A DNA stretch of 6,781 nucleotides from Spirochaetales bacterium (GTDB lineage Bacteria > Spirochaetota > Spirochaetia > JABMQR01): contig JAGLNY010000049.1 in the NCBI GenBank assembly GCA_023139255.1, positions 1-6,781 of the forward strand, written 5' to 3'. The first letter of the stretch is position 1; the number at the start of each line of letters is the position of its first letter. This document shows positions 1 through 6,220 of this stretch, piece after piece. Both the position numbers and the translations under genes were made by a program. Below the pieces are notes generated by a model. That model saw nothing but the letters and a program-made list of their open reading frames with translations, searched no databases and was not told where the DNA came from.

Positions 1-14
1 GCTTTTCTTTTCAT
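1..14 (-). CDS. Possible first codons of a gene leaving the window (partial)
   Basis: On the minus strand an ATG at 14-12 is followed by Lys-Arg-Lys and an incomplete codon before the window ends. A GGAG Shine-Dalgarno-like site lies at 28-25, with a 10-base gap that is slightly long. A start of the Met-Lys-Arg-Lys type is common at the n-region of signal peptides, including those of sugar-binding lipoproteins, and a transport gene would fit this locus. Only four codons are visible, so no function can be assigned. It would lie 64 bases downstream of the first URO-D-family gene on the same strand and could be co-transcribed with it. The A-rich sequence could also give this pattern by chance. 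Confidence 0.22.
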
Positions 15-60
15 TTTCTTACATCTCCAAAATTACTTGTTTTTTGTGCCTTGGAAATCA

Positions 61-80
61 GGGCAGATAATCTGCTTTTT
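61..80 (+). terminator. Small hairpin followed by a T-run, weak terminator candidate
   Basis: GCAGA and TCTGC (63-67 and 71-75) can form a 5-bp stem with a TAA loop. Possible G-T wobbles at 61-62/76-77 would extend it, and five T residues follow at 76-80. This polarity would stop plus-strand transcription entering the 3' end of the first URO-D-family gene. Read on the minus strand, just after that gene's stop codon, the hairpin has an A-run before it and no T-run after it, so it would be a poor terminator for that gene. The stem is short. Bases 1-60 otherwise show only the possible gene start at 1-14. Confidence 0.25.
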
Positions 81-1281
81 AATTATTACGGACGAACTCT
101 TCAACCTTTTCTCGATAATATTTGAAGTTCTCCCATGAAATGTCTGGAGGAATAAGGTGGTCCGCATAAGGAATATATCCACCTTGTTGAAGCATAAAAG
201 GGAGTTTTGCGTTTAATTCCCGATCAATCTCTTCCTTGCCTTTTGCAATCCTGGTTTTATCCAGACCTCCAAGAATTTGTATATTCGGGTAGTTTTGTCT
301 TATTTTCACTATATCCATGCCTGCTTGAGCCTCAAAGGGGTAAAATCCTGTCACTCCCCCTTCCAGAAAAAGCGGGATCAACTTTGAGAAATTTCCATCT
401 GTATCTACTATAATAATACGGATTCCGCTTTTTTTTAGAAAAGAGGTAATCCTTTTATAGTATGGAAGCATAAATTCCTGAAACATGGAGGGGGAGATTA
501 ACGGGCCGTTTTTGTATGCCAGATCCTCGCCAATAAGGACAAAGTCAGGAATTACGTGCATAAAGACATGTGACCAAAGATCAATCCAAAAATCACAAAG
601 ATAATTCAGAATATCCTTAATTAGTGCCGGATCGTCATAGTAGGTAAGAAATTGTCCTACTTCTCCAAAGAGATTTCGCAGTGAACCAAAAAAACTGATT
701 GAATATCCGCAGCAAAGAATATGGCCCTGTTCCCGATAGCCCTTTACAATTTTCACCCAATCAGGTGGAAGCCTCTTTTCAATTTCCAATTGAAATCTCT
801 CTTCTTTGAGGCGCTCCCAGTCGTTTCTGTTTTCAACAGGCCAGGCTAAATATTGGGGCATGGAATTTCCGTCTTTACGGGTACGTTTTTTAATGCCCTT
901 CTCATCAATTATTATGACATTTTCCCCTTCATCCCTGAGTATCTTTTTTTCAAAGGAAGGACAAATCCAGGAATTTACGGGTATGCTTATTATACCCTTG
1001 TCAAAATTAAAATAATTATGGACATCTATATCTTTCGGTACTTTCTTCGTTTCACTCCAACTTAACCCTTCTCCACAGATTGAATTATCGGAAAACATCG
1101 ATTTTTTGTATGAATCCGTCTGTATAGAACATTTTTCTTTTTGTTTTCGTGGTAAACCTTCTTCATACCACCTTCCCATAGTATCTTCCCAGTAACCAAA
1201 CTCCCAAAGCATGCTTCGAGTGCTCTTCTCAAAATTCATTACTGATAGAAATCTTTCACGTGCAGTCATGCTACTATCCAT
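79..1281 (-). CDS. Uroporphyrinogen-decarboxylase-fold (URO-D / MtaA superfamily) protein, divergent paralogue
   Basis: The protein has 400 residues, within the usual range for URO-D-superfamily proteins, a TIM-barrel family that includes heme-pathway uroporphyrinogen decarboxylase and corrinoid methyltransferases (MtaA/MtbA type). Family features are the N-terminal TARERFLSVMNFE segment (residues 6-18), a GED motif at 251-253 followed by a Ser-Pro...Pro-Tyr-Tyr-Lys stretch (263-276), the Asp-Gly-Asn turn at 295-297, and a C-terminal Gly-Gly-Tyr...Ala-Asp-His segment (367-375). The start at 1281 is preferred over the internal Met at residue 5, because AAGGA at 1292-1288 stands 6 bases before it. 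There is no signal peptide or membrane segment, so it is cytoplasmic. It is not HemE by context: it diverges from a glycosidase operon and lacks HemE's N-terminal RQAGRYLPEYR-type motif. It also lacks the His-X-Cys zinc motif of MtaA/MtbA, with Val-Asp-Thr-Asp-Gly at that place. The substrate is unknown; methyl transfer or decarboxylation of a small molecule is possible. Confidence 0.85.
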   Translation of the reverse strand: MDSSMTARERFLSVMNFEKSTRSMLWEFGYWEDTMGRWYEEGLPRKQKEKCSIQTDSYKKSMFSDNSICGEGLSWSETKKVPKDIDVHNYFNFDKGIISIPVNSWICPSFEKKILRDEGENVIIIDEKGIKKRTRKDGNSMPQYLAWPVENRNDWERLKEERFQLEIEKRLPPDWVKIVKGYREQGHILCCGYSISFFGSLRNLFGEVGQFLTYYDDPALIKDILNYLCDFWIDLWSHVFMHVIPDFVLIGEDLAYKNGPLISPSMFQEFMLPYYKRITSFLKKSGIRIIIVDTDGNFSKLIPLFLEGGVTGFYPFEAQAGMDIVKIRQNYPNIQILGGLDKTRIAKGKEEIDRELNAKLPFMLQQGGYIPYADHLIPPDISWENFKYYREKVEEFVRNN

Positions 1282-1343
1282 TTTCTTTCCTTAACCAATA
1301 TTCCAGTAAACATAATTTAATTCAATTTGTTTCTTCTGGTTCA

Positions 1344-1371
1344 ACTATACAATATAATAAAATTATGTCAA
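1344..1371 (-). promoter_or_regulatory. Strong housekeeping-sigma promoter for the first URO-D-family gene
   Basis: On the minus strand a perfect TTGACA (1371-1366) is separated by 16 bases from TATAGT (1349-1344; five of six match the consensus). Transcription would start near 1337, giving a leader of roughly 56 bases before the ATG at 1281. An A/T-rich block with eight consecutive T residues on the minus strand (1390-1383) lies just upstream and could act as an UP element. The spacer contains the inverted repeat ATAAT-AAA-ATTAT (1354-1366), a possible operator, although in such AT-rich DNA it may be chance. Confidence 0.65.
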
Positions 1372-1441
1372 TATGTTATTGTAAAAAAAACAGTTTTGGA
1401 TTTTTTCTGTACACCGTCAGGACATTCTGTTTTACTCTCCT

Positions 1442-1470
1442 TTGACCTGTTCTTCTGTTGGTGATTTTAT
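1442..1470 (+). promoter_or_regulatory. Candidate promoter for the glycosidase-kinase-URO-D operon
   Basis: On the plus strand TTGACC (1442-1447; five of six) is followed, after an ideal 17-base gap, by TTTTAT (1465-1470; four of six). Transcription would begin around 1477, leaving a leader of about 79 bases before the ATG at 1556. The -10 element is weak, which would suit a promoter needing activation or held by a regulator. This is the best pair I could find upstream of the operon, but it is less convincing than the opposing promoter. Confidence 0.35.
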
Positions 1471-1480
1471 TACGTAATCA
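1462..1480. promoter_or_regulatory. Overlapping palindromes at the operon promoter, operator candidate
   Basis: ATTACGTAAT (1469-1478) is a perfect 10-bp palindrome. It sits inside a wider inverted repeat, TGATT...AATCA (1462-1466 and 1476-1480, 9-base spacer). The block overlaps the proposed -10 element and transcription start of the operon, a classic repressor position. It does not clearly match the GT..AC core typical of GntR/FadR operators, so assigning it to the GntR-family protein encoded at the right edge would be a guess. Confidence 0.3.
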
Positions 1481-1555
1481 GTATGTATGACCAGAATTGT
1501 AAAACACACTTCATCAGACTTTTGAAAGAGAGTAAATAATTAGGGAGACGATGAA

Positions 1556-4147
1556 ATGAAAGATATAAACCGTTTACTGCGGGCTAAATGGATCTGGACG
1601 AAGGAAACACTGCCTACCAGGAACCAGTATGTCTATTTCCGCAAGGAATTTACAATATCAGATAAACTTAAACAGGCGATCCTGTATATAACAGCAGAAC
1701 GCTTTTATCAACTCTGGGTTAATGGACAATGGGTTGGGGAAGGTCCGGCTCTCGGACATCCCAAAAGGAAGACCTATGATATCTATGATATTGAAAAATT
1801 ATTGGTTCCCGGTCCAAATGTAATTGGGGTTATCGTACATTTTGATGGGGATGTGGAGGCGGATTTTGGTGTCCGTACCCGTTGGTATGTAGAAACCACA
1901 CGCGGCGGGCTTTGGTGCCAGATATCCGGTCAGACAGAGGGGGGTGATTTTCAGGTTCTTTCCGATCAAACATGGTCATGTTGCCACGCAAAAGCATGGG
2001 ATGCGGGAATTTGGGATACGCAGGATTCATTAACTTCAGCACAGTTTGGAAAATCTTTTAATACATTTTTCGGGGAAGCAAAGGTCGGCTATTTAAACGA
2101 CCTTTTCTTCCAGGAGTTTTATCATGTAGACAGGGATCCCGATAATTGGAACCGGATTGATTTCAATGACAGTGCATGGTTCTCAGCTGTCGTATTAGGT
2201 TGTGCTGAGGGAAAGACTGAAGAAGGGCAGCAACTCGTCTGGCAGAACCTCGCTCCCAGAAACATTCCTTTCTTAAAACAAACACGGCATTTACCCCGTC
2301 ATGTTCAGGTTGGTGAAGTAGAAGAATATATCGGGGCAAGCGACATTGGTCTTCTCATGACCCTGGAACCGATACACCCGCTTTCCAGGACTGATATTTA
2401 TGGAGAATTTTATCTCCCGCTTCCCGGTCGGGGAGTTTGCACGTTACGGGGGTCGGACCGCACGGAACCAGAGGAAACCTTTGACGGTTTACGTGACCCG
2501 ACACTGATTCTGGATTTCGGCCAACTCATTAATGCTCATTGTATTATTGAGGTCTCCGGTCCGGATGGTGCCTACCTGGATATCGGGTATGGGCCTGACC
2601 TGCATGAGGGGAGAGTCTGTCCCTATCGATCTCCCCGGACATCATGGGCTGACCGGGTGATTCTGGCTGAAAAAAACTATCTTTGGCGTTCATTCCAGTG
2701 GAGACAATTTCGCTATATGCAGATTACGGTTCGGGGAACGGATCAACCGGTGAAGATTCGGCGGATCGAGGCTGAAGAAGTCAGTTATGCCTGGAGCGGC
2801 AATACCACCTTCTCCTGCTCTGATGTGGAATTGGGGAAATTCTGGGATGCTGCAAACCGCACTTTGGAAACAACAACAACCGACATTGTGATGGATAATG
2901 CTTCACGGGAAAGAAGACAGTATATTTTACCAACGCTGTTCAATATAGCAGCTCTCCATGGTATGGAGGACATCATATCCAGTCATTTGCAGACGATGAA
3001 GGAGGCACAGTTACCCAATGGTCTTTTTATGGACTCTTGTCCGGGTAAAAGCGAGCCTGATAGTACCGTTCCGGAATTTGGTTTTTACTTGGTGTTTTTC
3101 GTATGGGAACTGTTTCAACGGTTTGGCAAGATAGAATTGTTTTATGATCTTTGGCCGGCTTTTTGTAAACATCTTGGCTTTTGGGAAAATCTTGTAAATG
3201 ACCGGGGGCTGCTTGATTTGGATGATGTAAAACGTGCCCTGGGAAAAAACACACCCCTTCTTGGCTGGACAGACTGGGCACTACTGGACCGGCGGGGAGA
3301 GATGTTGGTATTCAACGGACTATATTTATTGTCTCTTCGGTCTATGGCCGATATGGCAGAAGCTATAGGTAAATTCAAGGATAAAATACATTTCCAATCT
3401 CTGGCCAGACCAATTGAGGAAATTTTACCGGTGGAATACTGGGATGAAGAACGTGAACTTTTTGTTGATACCCTGGTTAATGGGAAAAAGGGAGAGATCT
3501 TTAGTGAACATGCGCAAGGAATAATGATGTATTTGGGATTAGCCCGCCCGTCACAAGCAGATCGTCTTGTCCGTAAATGGGTTCAGTCTCCCAATATGTT
3601 GAATCAGATGCAAATCTATATATTTCCATACTTTGCCTGTAAGGGGTTGATGCAGTATGGGTACGGCGGCTTCGCATTAGAAAAAATTGTACGTAGATAT
3701 AAAAAATACCTGGAAAACGATCATGAGACATTTGGGGAGGTGCGGGGATTACGGGGCAGTAAGTTTCTCGATGCAAATTGGAGAACCATGTTCAGCCGGT
3801 CAGTATCTCAGGGTGATTCCATGTCCTGGGTAACCTCTTTTTTGCTTGAAGACATCGCCGGTTTGCAGATTAAGCGGGGTACAGCCGTTCGAATCGCCCC
3901 TCATCTTTTAGTTGAACGTATAGAAATTAACTGGTGTGGACATCAATTAAGCTGGCGTGAAAACGGTAAAGTCTTTGAATTAACGGCACAGTTTCCCAAA
4001 GAGATGGCGGTTGAGTTTGTTTTACCCTTTCCTGAAGAAAAAGTAGGGAGTCTGTTGGTGAATGGAGAGAAAATTGCGTGGAAACCTGATATTAAAATGG
4101 AAAAATGTAAAACAATAAATGTGACCATTACCAAATGGCATGAATAG
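1556..4147 (+). CDS. GH78-like (alpha-L-rhamnosidase family) glycoside hydrolase, cytoplasmic
   Basis: This 863-residue protein has the GH78 layout. An N-terminal beta-sandwich (about 10-180) contains WIW (12-14), an FRKEF segment, VNG (55-57) and GEGP (61-64). A second beta region (about 200-420) ends in a WRSFQWRQFRYMQI-type strand near residue 380. An alpha/alpha six-hairpin barrel spans about 425-770, and a C-terminal beta domain carries VRIAPHL near 780. GH78 enzymes remove terminal alpha-L-rhamnose from plant glycosides and polysaccharides by inversion. The acid-rich loop reads D447-N-A-S-R-E452-R-R-Q-Y. E452 aligns by spacing with the general acid, and D447 with the preceding conserved Asp. 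P459 replaces the Asp usually found seven residues after that Glu. E728, in a Thr-Phe-Gly-Glu motif, is the best candidate for the general base. No signal peptide is seen, so the substrate must be imported. The start is supported by AGGGAG at 1542-1547, 8 bases upstream; an earlier ATG at 1551 hits a stop at once. Rhamnose specificity is inferred; another glycoside is possible. Confidence 0.8.
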   Translation: MKDINRLLRAKWIWTKETLPTRNQYVYFRKEFTISDKLKQAILYITAERFYQLWVNGQWVGEGPALGHPKRKTYDIYDIEKLLVPGPNVIGVIVHFDGDVEADFGVRTRWYVETTRGGLWCQISGQTEGGDFQVLSDQTWSCCHAKAWDAGIWDTQDSLTSAQFGKSFNTFFGEAKVGYLNDLFFQEFYHVDRDPDNWNRIDFNDSAWFSAVVLGCAEGKTEEGQQLVWQNLAPRNIPFLKQTRHLPRHVQVGEVEEYIGASDIGLLMTLEPIHPLSRTDIYGEFYLPLPGRGVCTLRGSDRTEPEETFDGLRDPTLILDFGQLINAHCIIEVSGPDGAYLDIGYGPDLHEGRVCPYRSPRTSWADRVILAEKNYLWRSFQWRQFRYMQITVRGTDQPVKIRRIEAEEVSYAWSGNTTFSCSDVELGKFWDAANRTLETTTTDIVMDNASRERRQYILPTLFNIAALHGMEDIISSHLQTMKEAQLPNGLFMDSCPGKSEPDSTVPEFGFYLVFFVWELFQRFGKIELFYDLWPAFCKHLGFWENLVNDRGLLDLDDVKRALGKNTPLLGWTDWALLDRRGEMLVFNGLYLLSLRSMADMAEAIGKFKDKIHFQSLARPIEEILPVEYWDEERELFVDTLVNGKKGEIFSEHAQGIMMYLGLARPSQADRLVRKWVQSPNMLNQMQIYIFPYFACKGLMQYGYGGFALEKIVRRYKKYLENDHETFGEVRGLRGSKFLDANWRTMFSRSVSQGDSMSWVTSFLLEDIAGLQIKRGTAVRIAPHLLVERIEINWCGHQLSWRENGKVFELTAQFPKEMAVEFVLPFPEEKVGSLLVNGEKIAWKPDIKMEKCKTINVTITKWHE

Positions 4148-4156
4148 AATAAGAAA

Positions 4157-4162
4157 AGAGGA
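4157..4162 (+). promoter_or_regulatory. Ribosome binding site fixing the sugar-kinase start at 4170
   Basis: AGAGGA lies 7 bases before the ATG at 4170. An earlier in-frame ATG at 4140 overlaps the glycosidase stop but has no purine-rich site before it. It would also add ten residues (MNRIRKEDSF) ahead of the conserved first beta strand. The downstream ATG is therefore preferred. Confidence 0.7.
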
Positions 4163-4169
4163 CAGTTTT

Positions 4170-5114
4170 ATGAGTAAAAAAGGGATAGTTGTTGTGGGCA
4201 GTTACAATGTAGGACTTTTCCTGAAGAGTGACCGGCTCCCTCAGAAAGGGGAAACAATTATTGGCCACACCTTTCATGAAGGCGGAGGCGGTAAAGGTTC
4301 TAATCAGGCGGTTGCCGCATCATTTCTGGGGTCGAAGGTAACTTTCATCGGCAGACTCGGAAAAGACGTGTATGGTGAAAATGCTCTTGCTATGTATGAC
4401 CGGTATGGTATTGGAAAGGATTATATTTACATTGATGATCATGTTCATACTGGTATCAGTGTTATTCTTATTGACAATACCGGTGCAAATTTAATTTCAG
4501 TTGTCCCGGGAGCGAATTATAACTTATCAACAGATGACATCGACAAGGCCGGAGAGATAATAAATAACTCGCTAATAGCAGGATTTCAGCTTGAAAGTAA
4601 TTTTGATGTGGTCGAGTACGGCATTACAAAATGTCACAGCATGGGAGTTCAGACCCTTCTGGATCCTGCTCCTGCAGTGATATTACCTGATTCAATCTTC
4701 CCGAATATTACATATATAAAACCGAATATGCAGGAAGCTTCGATCATTACCGGTATTGAAGTAACCGATGTGCCAAGTGCTGTGGAAGCCGGGAAGCGGC
4801 TCCTTAACCGGGGTGTCAAAATTGTGATTGTTACGATGGGAGAACAGGGTTCGGTACTGATTGATTCCAGGGGGTATGAGCGGTTTCCCTCTATGCAAGT
4901 TAATGCTGTAGATACAACTGGTGCCGGGGATTGTTTTTCCGGCGGGTTTATGACAGCTCTGGACAGGGGTTTTTCGATAGCGGATTCAATCAGGTTTGCC
5001 AACTGTGCCGCCGGGTTATCCGTTACGAAAATCGGTGTAATCGAATCACTTCCTTCCCTGGAGGAAGTGAACACAGAACTTGGGAACCAGGGTCTTAAGG
5101 AACTGATTCTATGA
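4170..5114 (+). CDS. PfkB-family carbohydrate kinase, ribokinase-like
   Basis: From the ATG at 4170 the protein has 314 residues, close to the ribokinase norm. An upstream in-frame ATG at 4140 is disfavoured. PfkB kinases transfer the gamma-phosphate of ATP to a sugar hydroxyl. Both family signatures are present: the N-terminal glycine-rich GGGGKGSNQ (38-46, with substrate-contacting K42 and N45) and the C-terminal DTTGAGD (248-254), whose last Asp, D254, is the catalytic base. Q-L-E142 matches the ribokinase substrate-loop Glu, and KPN-x-x-E (184-189) matches its Asn/Glu metal-nucleotide motif. The opening strand reads GSYNVG (10-15). Escherichia coli ribokinase has GSINAD there, with the Asp binding ribose hydroxyls; here it is Gly15. 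Ribose is therefore doubtful as substrate. The gene follows the glycosidase by 22 bases and overlaps the next gene by ATGA, so it is in one operon and probably phosphorylates the sugar released upstream or a product derived from it. Confidence 0.88.
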   Translation: MSKKGIVVVGSYNVGLFLKSDRLPQKGETIIGHTFHEGGGGKGSNQAVAASFLGSKVTFIGRLGKDVYGENALAMYDRYGIGKDYIYIDDHVHTGISVILIDNTGANLISVVPGANYNLSTDDIDKAGEIINNSLIAGFQLESNFDVVEYGITKCHSMGVQTLLDPAPAVILPDSIFPNITYIKPNMQEASIITGIEVTDVPSAVEAGKRLLNRGVKIVIVTMGEQGSVLIDSRGYERFPSMQVNAVDTTGAGDCFSGGFMTALDRGFSIADSIRFANCAAGLSVTKIGVIESLPSLEEVNTELGNQGLKELIL

Positions 5115-6220
5115 GTATTCGCGAGGACATGCTCAATGTATATCGAAATCAGTATACAGGGAAAATTCCACTCGGTATTTACTCACGATACTTACCCAGA
5201 TCGACAGTGGGGCGGGAAATTCGCAATCTCGGTATGGGGATCATTGATTATTTTCCCGTTGCTACCATGGTTGGTCCCCCCTGGCATTTTTATGAAGGTT
5301 ATTTATCAGAGATAAAAAACAGCGAGCTTCTGGTTAAGCATACATGGCAGCATGGTAGACGAATTGAACGAAGAGAGTGGTATACCCCTGTGGGTACTCT
5401 CTCTGGAGAAATCGAATACGACCCTGCCGGAGCCGGGAGTGAACACATCCGAAAGCATTACATCTCCGAACCGGAAGACTACAAAATTATATCCTATCTT
5501 GTTGAGAACACAGTTATCCTGTCGAATGAAAAAAACATTATACAGCGAATTTCCGATCTTGGGGATGATGGTGTTGTGTTAGGGAGGATGGACCGGAATC
5601 CATATCAAAAATGTTTAATTGAACTTGCAGGTCCTGAACAATTTCTTGTTGATCTCTTTACTGAACCGGGAATTGTAATTCCTCTCCTTGATCTTATTAA
5701 TGAGAAGATTGATGAACAGTTTGAAATTGCGGGAAATTCGGAAGTGCCGGTAATCTGGCAGCCGGATAACGTTACTACCGACATGACACCGCCGGATGCT
5801 TTTCGAAAATATTGTCAGCCATTTTATCAGAAGCATTCTGCCGAAATGAAACAGGCTGGGAAACCCTATGTTGTGCATATGGACGGGAAGTTAAAAGTTC
5901 TTCAGAAGGAAATAGCCGGATCCGGGTTTGATGTCCTGGAATCTGTTTCTATCCCTGATATGGGTGGTGATGTGGAAATAACTGAGGTGCAGTCAGTTTT
6001 ATCAGATATGGTGGTGGTGCCGAATTTTCCGTCCAACTGGGCGGTACTAGAGAATAATGAAATTAAACATCGCCTTAACAAATGGATGGAATCATTTGTC
6101 CCGGAGAAACCGGTGATGCTGCAATTCAGTGAGGATATTCCAAGAAAGGAGTGGCAGCGAGTTTATTCCCTGGTTACGGAAGTTGTCAATTCGTTTAATT
6201 CAGGCTACTCCAGCCAGTGA
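5111..6220 (+). CDS. Second uroporphyrinogen-decarboxylase-fold (URO-D superfamily) protein
   Basis: The protein has 369 residues, a typical length for the URO-D superfamily, with no signal peptide. Supporting features are the N-terminal PLGIYSRYLPRSTVGREIRN stretch (20-39), the segment QPDNVTTDMTPPDAFRKYCQPFYQK (217-241), which corresponds to the Sp..f.e...P.y block of the family, the VHMDGK turn (255-260), and the C-terminal LQFSEDIPRKEW (337-348). At the position of the corrinoid-methyltransferase His-X-Cys zinc pair it has His256-Met-Asp258, and no Cys lies in the C-terminal loop where a third ligand is expected. The N-terminus does not align by eye with the divergent 400-residue paralogue at 79-1281, so they belong to separate subfamilies and are not a recent duplication. 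The ATG overlaps the kinase stop (ATGA), and AAGGAA at 5097-5102 lies 8 bases upstream, so translation is probably coupled to the kinase. The reaction is unknown; a role on the sugar or aglycone is inferred from the operon. Confidence 0.82.
   Translation: MSIREDMLNVYRNQYTGKIPLGIYSRYLPRSTVGREIRNLGMGIIDYFPVATMVGPPWHFYEGYLSEIKNSELLVKHTWQHGRRIERREWYTPVGTLSGEIEYDPAGAGSEHIRKHYISEPEDYKIISYLVENTVILSNEKNIIQRISDLGDDGVVLGRMDRNPYQKCLIELAGPEQFLVDLFTEPGIVIPLLDLINEKIDEQFEIAGNSEVPVIWQPDNVTTDMTPPDAFRKYCQPFYQKHSAEMKQAGKPYVVHMDGKLKVLQKEIAGSGFDVLESVSIPDMGGDVEITEVQSVLSDMVVVPNFPSNWAVLENNEIKHRLNKWMESFVPEKPVMLQFSEDIPRKEWQRVYSLVTEVVNSFNSGYSSQ

Noticed and set aside
79..1281. Annotation as heme-pathway HemE
   Set aside because: The HemE N-terminal Arg-Gln-Ala-Gly-Arg-Tyr-Leu motif is absent and the genomic context is carbohydrate catabolism, not tetrapyrrole synthesis.
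1374..1392. TGTT...AACA imperfect palindrome as a specific operator or catabolite-response element
   Set aside because: It is low-complexity A/T sequence lacking the central CG of a cre site; an UP-element role for the T-run is simpler.
1260..1445. 61-codon plus-strand open frame across the divergent intergenic region
   Set aside because: It begins inside the URO-D gene, runs through the proposed minus-strand promoter, has no supporting ribosome binding site, and encodes a low-complexity Phe/Tyr/Ser-rich product.
3027..3776. Three minus-strand open frames inside the GH78-like gene (ends near 3281, 3378 and 3776)
   Set aside because: All are short and antisense to conserved barrel sequence, with compositions typical of shadow frames.
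4140..4169. Upstream ATG at 4140 as the kinase start, overlapping the glycosidase stop
   Set aside because: It has no Shine-Dalgarno site, while the ATG at 4170 has AGAGGA at good spacing and begins right before the conserved first strand.
4649..5074. 141-codon open frame on the minus strand inside the sugar-kinase gene
   Set aside because: It lies wholly antisense to a well-supported PfkB gene, shows no recognisable motif, and is explained by codon bias of the real gene.
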